64,000 nt of DNA from Tistrella mobilis (GCF_041468085.1 NZ_CP121017.1:4852687-4916686); one strand, 5' to 3'; positions 37,420 to 49,924 are shown, numbered from the stretch's first letter. The notes: generated by a model not told the origin, from the sequence alone. A program made the numbers and translations.

Positions 37420-37484
37420 CCGTATCGCAGGGCGGATCTGCAACCGCTGCGCATCCCCGGGGCGGTATGCTGTGGATAAACCCC

Positions 37485-37512
37485 TTGCGGTTCCGCGACA
37501 TATGCGTATATT
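37485..37512 (+). promoter_or_regulatory. Promoter of the rimP-nusA-infB operon
   Basis: TTGCGG (37485-37490) and TATATT (37507-37512) with a 16-bp spacer. This is one of the best -10 boxes in the window and places the transcript start about 220 nt before rimP. Confidence 0.7.
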
Positions 37513-37517
37513 GACCA

Positions 37518-37680
37518 GCGTCCGCGATTGCGGACCGCCGGCGATCCCGCCAGCGCCCAAGCCGACGAGCCATCCGCCCCGGTGAGGGAGTGGCAGGGTC
37601 CGTCAGGACGAGGGCCCGCCGGTGGTCGCGGTCACATGCAGCTTCCGCCGGGTGGGCCTTGCAAGCCCGCCTTTTTTTAT
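37518..37680 (+). ncRNA. Structured leader ending in an intrinsic terminator before rimP
   Basis: The approximate 160-nt leader begins with GTCCGC-GATT-GCGGAC (37520-37535), has a stem CCGGTGG/CCGCCGG (37619-37625 with 37645-37651) and ends in GGTGGGC/GCCCGCC (37651-37657 with 37665-37671) followed by seven T residues (37672-37678), a textbook terminator. rimP starts 65 nt later, so this is either an attenuator or a small RNA with its own terminator. No tRNA (such as metY in E. coli) and no leader peptide that I can support are present. Confidence 0.65.
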
Positions 37681-37742
37681 TGTGCCGCGTCGGACCGCCG
37701 CCCCGAGAGGGTTCGCGAGTCGCCCCGCCACCGGAGGAGCGC

Positions 37743-38237
37743 ATGGACGTCGTTCGTCGTATCACGGAGTTGATCGAGCCGGCCGTCGGCGATCTCGGTT
37801 ACGAGATCGTGCGGGTGACCTTTCGTTCCGGCGTTAATGCCACGCTCCAGATCATGGCGGAGCGGGTGGACGGTCAGCCGATGACGGTGGACGACTGCGC
37901 TGAAATCAGCCACGTGGTATCGGCCCTGCTCGACGTCGAGGACCCCATCACCGAGGCCTATTCGCTGGAGGTCAGTTCGCCTGGCATCGACCGGCCGTTG
38001 ACCCGGCTGAAGGATTTCGAGCGCTTCGCCGGCTTCGAGGCCAAGATGGAACTGCGGCGACCGCATGACGGACGCAAACGATTCCGCGGCCGGCTGGCCG
38101 GCGTGCGTGAGGGCGGTCTGGTGGCCATCCGCCTTGATGACGGGTCGGAACCGGCCCTGCCATTCGACGAGATTTCGTCGGCGAAGCTCATCCTGACCGA
38201 TGAACTCATCGCCGCCGTTCAGGACAACCGGAGCTGA
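37743..38237 (+). CDS. rimP: Ribosome maturation factor RimP
   Basis: Needed for 30S subunit maturation. Conserved segments are ITELIEPAVGDLGYEIVRV at the start, DCAEISHVVSALLDVEDPI and YSLEVSSPGIDRPL. 164 aa from ATG 37743, which has GGAGGAG 4 nt upstream; upstream in-frame starts lie inside the leader and terminator. First gene of the nusA-infB operon. Confidence 0.95.
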   Translation: MDVVRRITELIEPAVGDLGYEIVRVTFRSGVNATLQIMAERVDGQPMTVDDCAEISHVVSALLDVEDPITEAYSLEVSSPGIDRPLTRLKDFERFAGFEAKMELRRPHDGRKRFRGRLAGVREGGLVAIRLDDGSEPALPFDEISSAKLILTDELIAAVQDNRS

Positions 38238-38245
38238 GTGCGCCC

Positions 38246-39805
38246 ATGGACATCAACTTCAACACCGGCCCGGTCCGGCACGAGCTGCTTCAGGTCGCCG
38301 ATGCGGTTGCCCGCGAGAAGTCGATCGACCGCGATGCCGTGCTCGAGGCGATGGAGCAGGCCATCCAGACCGCCGGGCGCCGCAAATACGGCCAGGACCA
38401 CGACATCCGCGCGACGATCGACCGCAAGACTGGCGAAATCCGGCTCTATCGCTACACCCAGGTGGTGGACGAGGTCGAGGACGAGGCGACCCAGATGTCG
38501 GTAGCCGACGCCCGCCACCGCAAGCCTGATGCCGCCCCCGGCGATTTCCTGGTCGATCCGCTGCCGCCGATCGATTTCGGCCGCATCGCTGCACAGACCG
38601 CCAAGCAGGTGATCGTGCAAAAGGTGCGCGAGGCCGAGCGTCAGCGCCAGTTCGACGAGTTCAAGGACCGCGTCGGCGAGATCATCAACGGTATCGTCAA
38701 GCGCGCCGAGTATGGCAGCGTCGTGGTCGATCTGGGCCGCGCCGAGGCCGTGATGCGCCGCGACGAGCTGCTCCCGCGCGAGAGCTTCCGTGTCGGCGAC
38801 CGCGTGCGCGCCTATATCTACGCCGTGCGTGAAGAGCCCCGGGGCCCGCAGATCTTCCTGTCGCGTACCCATCCGCAGTTCATGGCGAAGCTCTTCGCTC
38901 AGGAAGTGCCGGAAATCTACGACGGCATCATCGAGATCAAGGGCTGCGCCCGCGACCCCGGATCGCGCGCCAAGATCGCAGTGACCAGCCACGACAGCAG
39001 CATCGACCCGGTCGGCGCCTGCGTGGGTATGCGCGGCTCGCGCGTGCAGGCGGTTGTGGCCGAGCTGCAGGGCGAGAAGATCGATATCATTCCCTGGTCT
39101 CCCGATCCGGCCACCTTCCTGGTGAATGCCCTGGCCCCGGCCGAGGTCGCCAAGGTGGTGATGGACGAAGACACCCAGCGCATCGAGGTCGTGGTTCCCG
39201 ACGAGCAGCTGTCGCTCGCGATCGGTCGCCGCGGGCAGAATGTGCGTCTGGCGTCTCAGCTGACCGGCTGGGATATCGACATCGTGACCGAGACCGAGGA
39301 GTCGGAGCGGCGTCAGGAAGAGTTCCGCGAGCGCTCGCGGCTGTTCATCGAGGCGCTGAACGTCGACGAGGTGATCGCCCAGCTGCTGGTGACCGAAGGC
39401 TTCGAGTCGATCGAGGAGATCGCCTTCGTCGCGGAAGACGAGCTGTCGGGCATAGAGGGCTTCGACCCGGATGTCGCAGCCGAACTTCAGAACCGCGCTC
39501 AGATCTTCCTTGAAGCCCGTGATCGTCAGATGGACGACAAGCGCCGCGAGTTGGGCGTTGAGGATGCCGTGGCCGAGATCGAGGGCATGACGCCTGTCAT
39601 GCTGGCGAGCCTGGGTGAGAAGGGGATCAAGACGCTCGACGATCTGGCCGATCTGGCCGGCGATGAGCTGATCGAGATTCTGCCTGCCGGCACGATCGAC
39701 GAAGCGGAAGCGAACCGGATCATCATGGCCGCGCGTGCCCATTGGTTCGAGGGCGAAGACGCCCCCGAAGCCGATGCCGCCCCCGCGGGTGACAGCGAGG
39801 CCTGA
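38246..39805 (+). CDS. nusA: Transcription termination/antitermination protein NusA
   Basis: Binds RNA polymerase and controls pausing, termination and antitermination. Order of domains: N-terminal polymerase-binding part (1-125), S1 (about 135-200, [21 protein letters not shown]), two KH domains ([37 protein letters not shown]) and two C-terminal acidic repeats with HhH character. 519 aa. It starts 9 nt after rimP. Confidence 0.96.
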   Translation: MDINFNTGPVRHELLQVADAVAREKSIDRDAVLEAMEQAIQTAGRRKYGQDHDIRATIDRKTGEIRLYRYTQVVDEVEDEATQMSVADARHRKPDAAPGDFLVDPLPPIDFGRIAAQTAKQVIVQKVREAERQRQFDEFKDRVGEIINGIVKRAEYGSVVVDLGRAEAVMRRDELLPRESFRVGDRVRAYIYAVREEPRGPQIFLSRTHPQFMAKLFAQEVPEIYDGIIEIKGCARDPGSRAKIAVTSHDSSIDPVGACVGMRGSRVQAVVAELQGEKIDIIPWSPDPATFLVNALAPAEVAKVVMDEDTQRIEVVVPDEQLSLAIGRRGQNVRLASQLTGWDIDIVTETEESERRQEEFRERSRLFIEALNVDEVIAQLLVTEGFESIEEIAFVAEDELSGIEGFDPDVAAELQNRAQIFLEARDRQMDDKRRELGVEDAVAEIEGMTPVMLASLGEKGIKTLDDLADLAGDELIEILPAGTIDEAEANRIIMAARAHWFEGEDAPEADAAPAGDSEA

Positions 39806-39815
39806 GCAGACCGTG

Positions 39816-40502
39816 ATGGTGCAAGGCGTAATGGCGGATGAGAGCGCGATGACGGATACGGCGGCGGATCTGCCGACCGATGGCGGTCCGCGTGATCGTG
39901 CGCCCGAGCGCCGCTGCATTGCGACCGGACAGAGCGGATCGCCGGACGGCATGATCCGTTTCGTCGTCGCCCCGGGCGGCGACGTGGTCGCCGACATGGA
40001 CGGCCGCCTGCCCGGACGGGGCGCCTGGGTGACTGCCCGGGCCGATCTGCTGGAGCAGGCGATCCGCCGGAAGGCCTTTCCCCGGGCCTTCAAGGCACCG
40101 GTGAAGGCCGGTGAAGATCTGATCGGGACGGTCGAGCGATTGCTAACCGCCCGGTGTTTGGAATATCTTGGGCTCGGCCGCCGGGCGGGAGCGGTTGTTG
40201 CCGGATACGAAAAAGTGCGGGCCTGGCTCGATGCCGGGACCGTCGGTGCCGTGTCTCTGGCATCTGATGCCGGAGACGTGGCCGTATCCCGCATGGGGGC
40301 GCTGAAGGGCGTTCCCGTCGTAGCATTGTTGACGCGTGACGAGATGGGCCGCGCTCTCGGACGCGAGAACGCGGTCAACGTCGCAATTGCCGAAGGACGG
40401 CTCGCGGAGCGTTTCCTGGCGGAAGCCGGGCGCCTCGCGGGTTTCAGGGATGCCCCCTACCCTGTCGACCGGGTGTCGGCCGGCTTGAGAGAGAACGGAT
40501 AA
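39816..40502 (+). CDS. YlxR-domain (DUF448) protein with L7Ae-like C-terminal domain
   Basis: RNA-binding protein of the nusA operon. Residues about 30-105 form the YlxR domain ([23 protein letters not shown], with [14 protein letters not shown]), and the C-terminal half resembles an L7Ae/YlxQ-type fold ([21 protein letters not shown]). The fusion of the two, separate genes in Bacillus, is usual in alphaproteobacteria. Start uncertain: ATG 39816, 39831 or 39849; none has a strong ribosome binding site. 228 aa from the first. Confidence 0.85.
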   Translation: MVQGVMADESAMTDTAADLPTDGGPRDRAPERRCIATGQSGSPDGMIRFVVAPGGDVVADMDGRLPGRGAWVTARADLLEQAIRRKAFPRAFKAPVKAGEDLIGTVERLLTARCLEYLGLGRRAGAVVAGYEKVRAWLDAGTVGAVSLASDAGDVAVSRMGALKGVPVVALLTRDEMGRALGRENAVNVAIAEGRLAERFLAEAGRLAGFRDAPYPVDRVSAGLRENG

Positions 40503-40512
40503 CCGGAGCGAT

Positions 40513-43500
40513 ATGAGCGAGACCAACGAGGACGGCCAGAAGAAGGCGCTCAGCCTGTCGGGAGCCGGGCGTCTTGAGCTGAGGAGGAAGCCTGCGGGCG
40601 AAGGCGCGCAGGTTCGCCAGAACTTCTCGCACGGCCGTTCCAAGACCGTGACGGTCGAGGTCAAGCGCAAGCGGACCGTGTCGGTGCCCGAGCAGGGCGG
40701 CCGGGGCGGTTCCGGCGGCGGTCGCGGACGTGCGCGCGGCGCCGCCGCTGACGGCGGCCTGACGCAGGACGAGCGGGATGTGCGCCTGAGGGCGCTGGAA
40801 CAGGCGATCCAGGACCAGAAGCGCCGGGCCGAGGAAGAGGTCCGTCGTGCCGAAGAAGAGGCGCGGCGCAAGGTCGAAGAGGAAGCCCGTCGCAAGATCG
40901 AGGAAGAGGCCAGGAAGAAGGCCGAGGAAGAGGCGCGCAAGGCGGCCGAGGAAGCCGCCCGCAAGGCGGCCGAAGAGGCTGCCCGTCGCGCGGCCGAGGA
41001 AGCTGCTGCGGCCGCTGCCGCCGCCGCCCGTCCCCAGCCGGTAGTTGAGGCCCAGCCCGAGCGTGAGGTCCGCGCGGAGCGGCCGCGCAGCGAACGCCCC
41101 GATTTCCGCAGTGGCGACCGCCCGGGTGGTGATCGTCCGCGTGGTGATCGTCCGGACTTCCGCAGTGGCGACCGCCCGGGCGGCGATCGCCCGCGTGGTG
41201 ACCGTCCCGATTTCCGCAGTGGTGACCGCCCGGGTGGCGATCGTCCGCGCGGCGATCGTCCGGACTTCCGCAGCGGTGATCGTCCGCGTGGTGATCGCCC
41301 CGTCGGTGACCGCCCGGGTGGCGATCGTCCGCGTGGCGACCGTCCCGATTTCCGCAGTGGCGACCGTCCGGGTGGCGATCGTCCGCGTGGCGACCGCCCC
41401 GATTTCCGCAGTGGTGACCGTCCGGGCGGCGATCGTCCGCGTGGCGACCGTCCCGATTTCCGCAGTGGCGACCGCCCGGGTGGCGATCGTCCGCGCGGCG
41501 ACCGTCCCGACTTCCGTAGCGGCGATCGCCCGGGTGGCGATCGCGGTCCGCGCCCTGAACGGCCGGCCGGTGCCGGGCGTCCGCCGGCGGGTGCCGCTCC
41601 GGCGGTGCCTGCGACCCCGCTGGACGAGGATGCCGAGCGCGCCCGGGCCCGGGCCGCGGAGCGTGCCCGTGAGCGTAAGGTGGAGCGCGACGAGGAAGAG
41701 AGCCGCGCCAAAGCCGCAAGCAAGCGCGCTGCCCCGACCCCGCGTACCACCGACGATCGTCGTCGTGGCGGCAAGGGCGACATCAAGCGTCTGGTCGACG
41801 GTGACGAGAGTGAGCGTCAGCGCAGCCAGGCCGCGATGCGTCGCCAGCGTGAGCGCATGCGTCGGGCCGGTCGTCAGGCCGAGCCGCAGGCCCGTGTGGT
41901 CCGCGACGTCATCGTGCCCGAGGTGATCTCGGTGCAGGAACTGGCGAACCGCATGGCCGTTCGCGGTGCCGACGTCATCAAGAAGCTGATGACGCTGGGC
42001 GTGATGGCCACCATCAATCAGGCGATCGATGCGGACACGGCCGAACTGGTCGCGACCGAATTCGGTCACCGGGTGAAGCGGGTTGCCGAGGACGACGTCG
42101 AGCTGGGCATCCTGGGTGTCGAGGATACCGATGACGATCTGACCCCCCGGGCGCCGGTCGTCACCGTCATGGGCCATGTCGACCACGGCAAGACCTCGCT
42201 GCTCGACGCGCTGCGCAAGACCGATGTCGTGGCCCGCGAGGCCGGCGGCATCACCCAGCATATCGGCGCCTATCAGGTCGAGCTCGAGACCGGTGACCAC
42301 GTCACCTTCCTCGACACGCCGGGCCATGCGGCCTTCACCGCCATGCGTGCCCGCGGCGCCCAGGTCACCGACATCGTGGTCCTGGTGGTCGCGGCCGATG
42401 ACGGCGTGATGCCGCAGACCGTCGAGGCGATCAATCACGCCAAGGCGGCCGGTGTGCCGATCGTGGTTGCGATCAACAAGATCGACAAGCCGGGCGTGAA
42501 TCCGGAACGGGTGCGCAACGAGCTGCTCCAGCACGAACTGGTCCTGGAAGAGCTGGGCGGCGACGTGATCGCCGTCGAGGTCTCGGCCAAGACCGGCAAG
42601 AACCTGGACAAGCTGCTGGAAGCGATCCTGCTGCAGGCCGAGGTTCTGGAACTGCGTGCCAACACCGATCGCGCCGCCCAGGGCGCCGTGGTCGAGGCGA
42701 AGCTCGACAAGGGCCGCGGCCCGGTCGCGACCGTGCTGGTCCAGAAGGGCACGCTCAAGACCGGCGACGCCTTCGTGGTCGGCAGCCAGTGGGGCCGTGT
42801 GCGCGCGCTGATCGACGACAAGGGCCGCAAGGTCGAGGAAGCCGGGCCGTCGGTGCCGGTGGAAATCCTGGGTCTCCAGGGCGTTCCGCAGGCCGGCGAC
42901 GAGCTGGTGGTGGTCGAGGACGAGCGCAAGGCGCGCGAGATTTCGGCCTTCCGTTCGGAGCGCGAGCAGCGCGCCCGTGCCGCAACTGCCCTGGGGGCCC
43001 GCGGCACGGTCGAGCAGATGCTCTCCGAGATCTCGGCCGGTTCCAAGAAGGAGCTGGCGGTGCTGGTCAAGGCCGACGTGCAGGGGTCGCTGGAAGCAAT
43101 CACCGCCACGCTGGCCAAGCTCGGCAACGAAGAGGTCGCGGTGCGCATGCTGCACGGCGCGGTGGGCGGCATCAACGAGTCGGACATCACGCTGGCGCAG
43201 GCAAGCAACGCCCTGATCATCGGCTTCAACGTCCGTGCCAACGCCCAGGCCCGCGATCTGGCCCGCCAGGCTGGTCTGGAACTGCGCTACTACTCGGTCA
43301 TCTACGATCTGACCAACGACGTGAAGAGCATGCTGGAAGGCATGCTGTCGCCGATCCGTCGCGAGACGATCACCGGTCAGGCCGAGATCCGCGAGGTCTT
43401 CGCCATCACCAAGGTCGGCAAGATCGCGGGTTGTTCCGTCACCGAGGGCTATGTCCGCCGCGACAGCAAGGTGCGCCTGCTCCGCGACGACGTGGTCATC

Positions 43501-43671
43501 CACGAGGGCTCGCTCAGCTCGCTCAAGCGCTTCAAGGACGATGTCCGTGAGGTCCGGGCTGGCCAGGAATGCGGTATGGCCTTCGAGAACTATCAGGATC
43601 TGCGTGCCGGCGACGTCATCGAGGCCTATGAGGTCGAGGAGATCGCCGCCGAGCTCAAGACCCCGGTCTGA
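40513..43671 (+). CDS. infB: Translation initiation factor IF-2
   Basis: GTPase that places initiator tRNA on the ribosome. Order: N-terminal IF2-associated segment (1-60), charged alanine/glutamate-rich coiled coil (about 95-180), tandem [15 protein letters not shown] repeats (196-350), then the GTPase domain with GHVDHGKT (554-561), DTPGHAAF and NKIDKP, and domains II-IV to the end. 1052 aa is at the long end for the family, owing to the repeats. It starts 10 nt after the YlxR gene with GGAG at 40505-40508. Confidence 0.97.
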   Translation: MSETNEDGQKKALSLSGAGRLELRRKPAGEGAQVRQNFSHGRSKTVTVEVKRKRTVSVPEQGGRGGSGGGRGRARGAAADGGLTQDERDVRLRALEQAIQDQKRRAEEEVRRAEEEARRKVEEEARRKIEEEARKKAEEEARKAAEEAARKAAEEAARRAAEEAAAAAAAAARPQPVVEAQPEREVRAERPRSERPDFRSGDRPGGDRPRGDRPDFRSGDRPGGDRPRGDRPDFRSGDRPGGDRPRGDRPDFRSGDRPRGDRPVGDRPGGDRPRGDRPDFRSGDRPGGDRPRGDRPDFRSGDRPGGDRPRGDRPDFRSGDRPGGDRPRGDRPDFRSGDRPGGDRGPRPERPAGAGRPPAGAAPAVPATPLDEDAERARARAAERARERKVERDEEESRAKAASKRAAPTPRTTDDRRRGGKGDIKRLVDGDESERQRSQAAMRRQRERMRRAGRQAEPQARVVRDVIVPEVISVQELANRMAVRGADVIKKLMTLGVMATINQAIDADTAELVATEFGHRVKRVAEDDVELGILGVEDTDDDLTPRAPVVTVMGHVDHGKTSLLDALRKTDVVAREAGGITQHIGAYQVELETGDHVTFLDTPGHAAFTAMRARGAQVTDIVVLVVAADDGVMPQTVEAINHAKAAGVPIVVAINKIDKPGVNPERVRNELLQHELVLEELGGDVIAVEVSAKTGKNLDKLLEAILLQAEVLELRANTDRAAQGAVVEAKLDKGRGPVATVLVQKGTLKTGDAFVVGSQWGRVRALIDDKGRKVEEAGPSVPVEILGLQGVPQAGDELVVVEDERKAREISAFRSEREQRARAATALGARGTVEQMLSEISAGSKKELAVLVKADVQGSLEAITATLAKLGNEEVAVRMLHGAVGGINESDITLAQASNALIIGFNVRANAQARDLARQAGLELRYYSVIYDLTNDVKSMLEGMLSPIRRETITGQAEIREVFAITKVGKIAGCSVTEGYVRRDSKVRLLRDDVVIHEGSLSSLKRFKDDVREVRAGQECGMAFENYQDLRAGDVIEAYEVEEIAAELKTPV
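41098..41565 (+). repeat. Tandem 54-bp coding repeats within infB
   Basis: Eight units begin at 41098, 41152, 41206, 41260, 41344, 41398, 41452 and 41506. Seven follow the 18-residue pattern [18 protein letters not shown] (the last is truncated into GPRPERP); the fourth is 84 bp, with ten extra residues ([10 protein letters not shown] type). Units differ mainly at third codon positions (GGT/GGC, GAT/GAC, CGC/CGT), so the protein pattern is kept while the DNA has drifted. Confidence 0.92.
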
Positions 43672-43772
43672 GCCGCAGAGCCGGAAATGACCGCGATGCG
43701 GGCCGGCCGGGATCCTTCCCGGCCGGCCCGCACGCATTCCGACCCATTCTTTCGATGAACGGCAGGGAAGCC

Positions 43773-44222
43773 ATGTCCAAACGCGCCCAGGGCGCTGCCG
43801 GTCCCAGCCAGCGCCAGCTTCGCGTCGGTGAACAGATCCGCCAGGTCCTGGCGGAACTGCTGATGCGCGGCGAAACCCACGATCCCGATCTCGACGGCCG
43901 GCCGATTACGGTCAGCGAGGTGCGCATGACTCCGGACCTGCGTACCGCCACCGCCTATGTCTCGCCGCTGGGCCTGGACAGCGACGGTGCCGACATCGTG
44001 ATCAAAGCGCTCGCCCGTTCTGCCTCGACGCTCCAGCGGGGCATCGGCCGGCAGGTTTCGCTCAAATTCACGCCCCGGCTGCTGTTCCGGCTCGATACCG
44101 GCTTCGACTATGCCGCTCATATCGACCGCCTGCTGGCCAAGCCGGTGATCCGCCGCGACCTCGACGACGAGGATGACGTGGCGGAGGATCATGTGGCAGA
44201 GGACGGCGACCGGGAGGATTGA
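43773..44222 (+). CDS. rbfA: Ribosome-binding factor A
   Basis: Helps mature the 5' end of 16S rRNA and cold adaptation of 30S subunits. RQLRVGEQIRQVLAELLMRGE and LTAY-type VSPLG strand region (ATAYVSPLGLDSDG) are conserved. 149 aa from ATG 43773, supported by AGGGA about 6 nt upstream; ATG 43755 is in frame but poorly supported. An acidic tail ends the protein. truB follows after 4 nt. Confidence 0.93.
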   Translation: MSKRAQGAAGPSQRQLRVGEQIRQVLAELLMRGETHDPDLDGRPITVSEVRMTPDLRTATAYVSPLGLDSDGADIVIKALARSASTLQRGIGRQVSLKFTPRLLFRLDTGFDYAAHIDRLLAKPVIRRDLDDEDDVAEDHVAEDGDRED

Positions 44223-44226
44223 GCGC

Positions 44227-45144
44227 GTGGCACGCCGACGCCGCGGCCTGCCGATCGACGGCTGGCTCGCCATCGACAAGCCCGAGGGCATGAGTTCAGC
44301 ACAGGCAGTCGCGGCCGTGAAGCGGCTGACCGGGGCCGCCAAGGTCGGCCATGCCGGCACGCTGGATCCGCTGGCCTCGGGCGTGCTGCCGATAGCGCTG
44401 GGCGAGGCGACCAAGACGGTCGCCCATGCCATGGACGGCGCGAAGGAATATATCTTCGACCTACACTGGGGCGAGGCCCGGGCCACCGACGACCGCGAGG
44501 GCGAGGTGCTGGAGACCAGCGATCATCGTCCCGACGCCGCGGCGATCCGTGCGGCCCTGCCGGACTTCCTGGGCGAGATCGACCAGGTGCCGCCGGCCTA
44601 TTCGGCGATCAAGCTGGCCGGCCGGCGCGCCTATGCGCTGGCCCGGGCCGGTGAGACGCCCGAGATGCCGGTGCGCCGGGTGCGGATCGATGCGTTGGAA
44701 CTGCTGGAGATCCTGGACGCGGACCATGCCCGCTTCCGGCTGGCCTGCGGCAAGGGCACTTATGCCCGGGCGGTGGGCCGTGATCTGGCGCTGGCACTCG
44801 ACACGGTCGGACACCTGTCGATGCTGCGGCGGACCCGGTCGGGCGCATTCGGCGAAGCCCATGCAATCACTCTGGAAAAGCTCGAAGCGCTCGTGCATAG
44901 TGCCGCGCTCGACACCCATCTGTTTCCGGTCGAGACCGCGCTGGACGACATCCCGGCGCTGGCCCTGACCGGTCCCGAAGCCGATGCGCTCAGAAACGGG
45001 CGCCCGCTGCGGGATATGGCCGTTCCCGAAGGACGACTGGTTCGTGCGACGCTCGACGGGCGCCTGGTGGCGCTCGCCCGGGCCGAGGACGGATTGCTTC
45101 GTTCGGTGCGCGGCTTCAACCTCGGCGCCACCAGCGCCGCCTGA
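44227..45144 (+). CDS. truB: tRNA pseudouridine-55 synthase
   Basis: Makes pseudouridine 55 in the T loop of tRNAs. GTG 44227 has GGAGG about 10 nt upstream. The catalytic aspartate lies in [37 protein letters not shown] and [13 protein letters not shown] are also conserved, and a C-terminal PUA-like part follows (ALRNGRPL). 305 aa. Confidence 0.95.
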   Translation: MARRRRGLPIDGWLAIDKPEGMSSAQAVAAVKRLTGAAKVGHAGTLDPLASGVLPIALGEATKTVAHAMDGAKEYIFDLHWGEARATDDREGEVLETSDHRPDAAAIRAALPDFLGEIDQVPPAYSAIKLAGRRAYALARAGETPEMPVRRVRIDALELLEILDADHARFRLACGKGTYARAVGRDLALALDTVGHLSMLRRTRSGAFGEAHAITLEKLEALVHSAALDTHLFPVETALDDIPALALTGPEADALRNGRPLRDMAVPEGRLVRATLDGRLVALARAEDGLLRSVRGFNLGATSAA

Positions 45145-45161
45145 TCAAGGAAGGACACCCG

Positions 45162-45431
45162 ATGTCGATCACCAAGTCGCGCAAGACCGAGCTGGTCACC
45201 GAATATGCCCGCGGCACCAATGACACCGGTTCGCCGGAAGTCCAGGTCGCGATCCTGACCGAGCGGATCCGCAACCTGACCGAACACTTCAAGACCCATG
45301 CCAAGGATATCCACTCCCGGCGCGGCCTGCTGAAGATGGTCAGCCAGCGCCGCAAGCTGCTGGACTATCTGCGTCGCAACGACGAGGCCCGGTACAAGGA
45401 AGTCATCCAGCGCCTGGGTCTGCGTAAGTGA
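45162..45431 (+). CDS. rpsO: 30S ribosomal protein S15
   Basis: 89 aa, the exact S15 length, with [20 protein letters not shown] and [25 protein letters not shown] is 9 nt ahead of the ATG. Its gene lies between truB and pnp as in most proteobacteria. Confidence 0.97.
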   Translation: MSITKSRKTELVTEYARGTNDTGSPEVQVAILTERIRNLTEHFKTHAKDIHSRRGLLKMVSQRRKLLDYLRRNDEARYKEVIQRLGLRK

Positions 45432-45443
45432 TCTGATGGCCGG

Positions 45444-45471
45444 AGGGGGGGCGATCGCGTCCCCCCTTTTG
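45444..45471 (+). terminator. Terminator between rpsO and pnp
   Basis: AGGGGGG (45444-45450) pairs with CCCCCCT (45461-45467), extended by a short inner stem around an ATCG loop and followed by TTTTGTC. It starts 13 nt after the rpsO stop. Confidence 0.8.
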
Positions 45472-45950
45472 TCATCCGGGGCCACCTGACGCACGGGGGT
45501 GTGTCCTATCGCAGCGGATGGATCTGCCATCCGCCGCCGTGCGGGAGATTAAAGGGGGAGAGGACCCGCTCCCCGGCCGACGGATCCACCGGGATCCGCC
45601 TCTGGTCGAACCGGGTCCCGGCTCGCGGCTGTCATGGGATGGCGCGCGGCATGTCGTCGCCGTCGGGGCAGGTGGAGTGATCAGGAACCCCCGACGGAGC
45701 ATGCGGCCGGTCCGGATTTCGTTCCGGATGCGGCCGCGACGCGGATCGCCGCCCGGCCGGATGAGGCCGGGAACGCGCCCCGGAACGAGAACGGGCGCAA
45801 GGTCAGGCGGTCCGCCCGCGGGACCCCCCGTCCCGGCAGATGGCCGGGCGATGGGCAGAAACGTTCGGGATGTTGGAGGCCAGGGTCCGGCGGAGCCCGG
45901 CCCGCAACACCCGGAGCGCCCCGCCGATGGAATGGAAGAGAGAGACGAGA
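45472..45950 (+). other. Long structured leader/intergenic region before pnp
   Basis: 479 nt without a gene that I can support. Hairpins include GCGGATGG-ATCTG-CCATCCGC (45514-45534) and CGGATCC-ACCG-GGATCCG (45581-45598). An open frame runs from 45518 in phase into pnp, but its sequence is not PNPase-like and is probably chance at this GC content. A leader with RNase-cleaved stems is used for PNPase autoregulation in E. coli, so the same role is plausible here. No clear promoter seen. Confidence 0.5.
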
Positions 45951-48199
<2,249 letters not shown>

Positions 48200-48526
48200 T
48201 CGCGCGGCCCCGCATTCCGTGATATGACGACGCGCCGGCCGGTGGCCTTCCCTTCAGGAAATCGCCGGCCGGCGTCGCCATGTCTGCCGACTGCCTCGCT
48301 TCCAGGGCGCGTGCCTGCGGGTGCGGTGCAAAAAACCACGGCGGGCAGGGCTGGACTTCATGGAAAACCATGGCCAGTTAACCGGCGAACCTGCCCAAGG
48401 CCTGGTCCCGAGGCCCGGCCATGGGCGGATCGGTTCGAACGCATCGGCGCGGATCGGACGGCGGAACCGCCGGCCCGGGCCGTCGCTTTGAACAAAAAGA
48501 ACGCAAGGACGAGTAGCGGAGGCATC
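48200..48526 (+). other. Intergenic region between pnp and the nitronate monooxygenase-like gene
   Basis: 327 nt without a gene that I can support. Two copies of CGCCGGCCGG (about 48232 and 48267) can pair as a long GC-rich hairpin, a possible pnp terminator without T-run. The frame of the next gene is open back to 48224 but non-conserved. Confidence 0.4.
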
Positions 48527-49924
48527 GTGAAGCCCTTGAACCCCATCCTCCTGTCCGGACGGGAAGTCCTGCCCTTGGTCGAAGGCGGGAAAGGTGTCGC
48601 CGTGTCGAACGGCGAAAGCTCCGGCGCGTGGGCTGCAGCCGGCGGCGTGGGGACGTTTTCGGGTGTGAATGCCGACAGTTTCGACGCCGACGGCCGCCCG
48701 ATCCCGCAGACCTATTACGGCAAGACCCGCCGCGAGCGGCATGGCGAGCTGGTGGCCTACGGCATCCGCGGCGGCATCACCCAGGCGCGCATCGCCCACG
48801 AGCTGGCGGGCGGCGAAGGCCGGATCCACGTCAATGTGCTGTGGGAGATGGGTGGCGCCGAGACGGTGCTTCAGGGCGTGCTGGAAGGGGCCAAAGGCCT
48901 GATCCACGGCGTGACCTGTGGCGCCGGCATGCCCTATCGCGTGGCCCAGATTGCCGCCGAGCACGGGGTCTACTACTACCCGATCGTCTCGTCGGCCCGC
49001 GCCTTCCGGGCGCTGTGGAAGCGTGCCTATCATCGCTTTGCCGAGTACCTTGGCGGCGTGGTGTACGAGGATCCGTGGCTTGCCGGCGGCCATAACGGCC
49101 TGTCGAATGCCGAGGACCCGCGCGAGCCGCAGTCGCCCTATCCGCGTGTGCGGGAACTGCGGGAGCTGATGAAAGAGATCGGCATCCCCAACGTGCCGAT
49201 CATCATGGCCGGCGGCGTCTGGTATCTGCGCGAGTGGGAGCACTGGCTGGATGACCCCGAGGTGGCGCCGGTGGCGTTCCAGTTCGGTACCCGGCCGCTG
49301 CTCACCAAGGAGAGCCCGATTTCCGACGCCTGGAAAGAGCGGCTGCGGACGCTGAAGCCGGGGGATGTCTATCTGCACCGCTTCAGCCCGACCGGCTTCT
49401 ATTCCTCGGCGGTCAACAACGACTTCCTGCAGGAGCTCCGCGGCCGCAGCGATCGCCAGATCGCGTACACCACCGAGCCCGTGGGCGATCATGAGGTGGC
49501 GCTGCCGATCGGTGCGCGCGGCCGTCCGGTCTATGTCACGGCGCATGATTTCGAACGCGCCCAGGGCTGGATCGCCGACGGTCATACCGAAGCGATGAAG
49601 ACCCCGGACAGCACGCTGATCTTCGTCGACCCTGCCGCGGCGAAGCAGATCCATATCGATCAGATCGACTGCATGGGGTGCCTGTCGGCCTGCCAGTTCA
49701 GCAACTGGGCGGCCAACGAGAAGGGCACCACCGGCCGTCGGGCCGATCCGCGCAGTTTCTGCATCCAGAAAACGCTTCAGAACATCGCCCATGGCTCGGA
49801 TGTCGAGCACGAGCTGATGTTCGCCGGCCACAACGCCTATCGTTTCGCCGAAGATCCGTTCTACTCGAACGGCTTCGTCCCGACCGTGCGTCAGCTCGTC
49901 GAACGCATCCGCACCGGTGACTGA
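48527..49924 (+). CDS. Nitronate monooxygenase-family flavoprotein with C-terminal cysteine cluster
   Basis: FMN-dependent TIM-barrel protein (2-nitropropane dioxygenase/NMO-like). Flavin-site segments are GLIHGVTCGAGMPYRVA, AGGHNGLSNAED, IIMAGGVWY and AFQFGTRPLLTKES. GTG 48527, next to GGAGG (48518-48522), gives 465 aa, against about 330-350 for ordinary family members. The extra C-terminal part carries IDCMGCLSACQFSNW and a fourth Cys (residues 382, 385, 389, 412; C-x2-C-x3-C-x22-C), resembling an iron-sulfur site. True substrate unknown; nitronate, enoyl reduction or electron transfer are all possible. Confidence 0.82.
   Translation: MKPLNPILLSGREVLPLVEGGKGVAVSNGESSGAWAAAGGVGTFSGVNADSFDADGRPIPQTYYGKTRRERHGELVAYGIRGGITQARIAHELAGGEGRIHVNVLWEMGGAETVLQGVLEGAKGLIHGVTCGAGMPYRVAQIAAEHGVYYYPIVSSARAFRALWKRAYHRFAEYLGGVVYEDPWLAGGHNGLSNAEDPREPQSPYPRVRELRELMKEIGIPNVPIIMAGGVWYLREWEHWLDDPEVAPVAFQFGTRPLLTKESPISDAWKERLRTLKPGDVYLHRFSPTGFYSSAVNNDFLQELRGRSDRQIAYTTEPVGDHEVALPIGARGRPVYVTAHDFERAQGWIADGHTEAMKTPDSTLIFVDPAAAKQIHIDQIDCMGCLSACQFSNWAANEKGTTGRRADPRSFCIQKTLQNIAHGSDVEHELMFAGHNAYRFAEDPFYSNGFVPTVRQLVERIRTGD

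Noticed and set aside
37420..37742. Initiator tRNA gene (as metY in E. coli) or SRP/6S RNA ahead of rimP
   Set aside because: No tRNA cloverleaf, no CCA end, no conserved SRP loop and no long 6S-type stem with central bubble could be found; only a leader with a terminator is supported.
38219..40378. 719-codon minus-strand open frame opposite nusA
   Set aside because: Same composition artefact; nusA domains on the plus strand are unmistakable.
41098..41565. CRISPR-like or intergenic satellite array
   Set aside because: The repeats are contiguous, in frame, 54 bp long and encode part of IF-2; there are no unique spacers and no cas genes.
40444..43737. 1097-codon open frame on the minus strand opposite infB, with repeated [16 protein letters not shown] segments
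   Set aside because: The repeats are just the infB coding repeats read backwards; no ribosome binding site and no known protein pattern.
45518..45950. 144-codon in-frame N-terminal extension of PNPase
   Set aside because: PNPase begins with the conserved MFTIYRKE at 45951; the extension is Pro/Arg/Gly-rich and overlaps hairpins of the leader.
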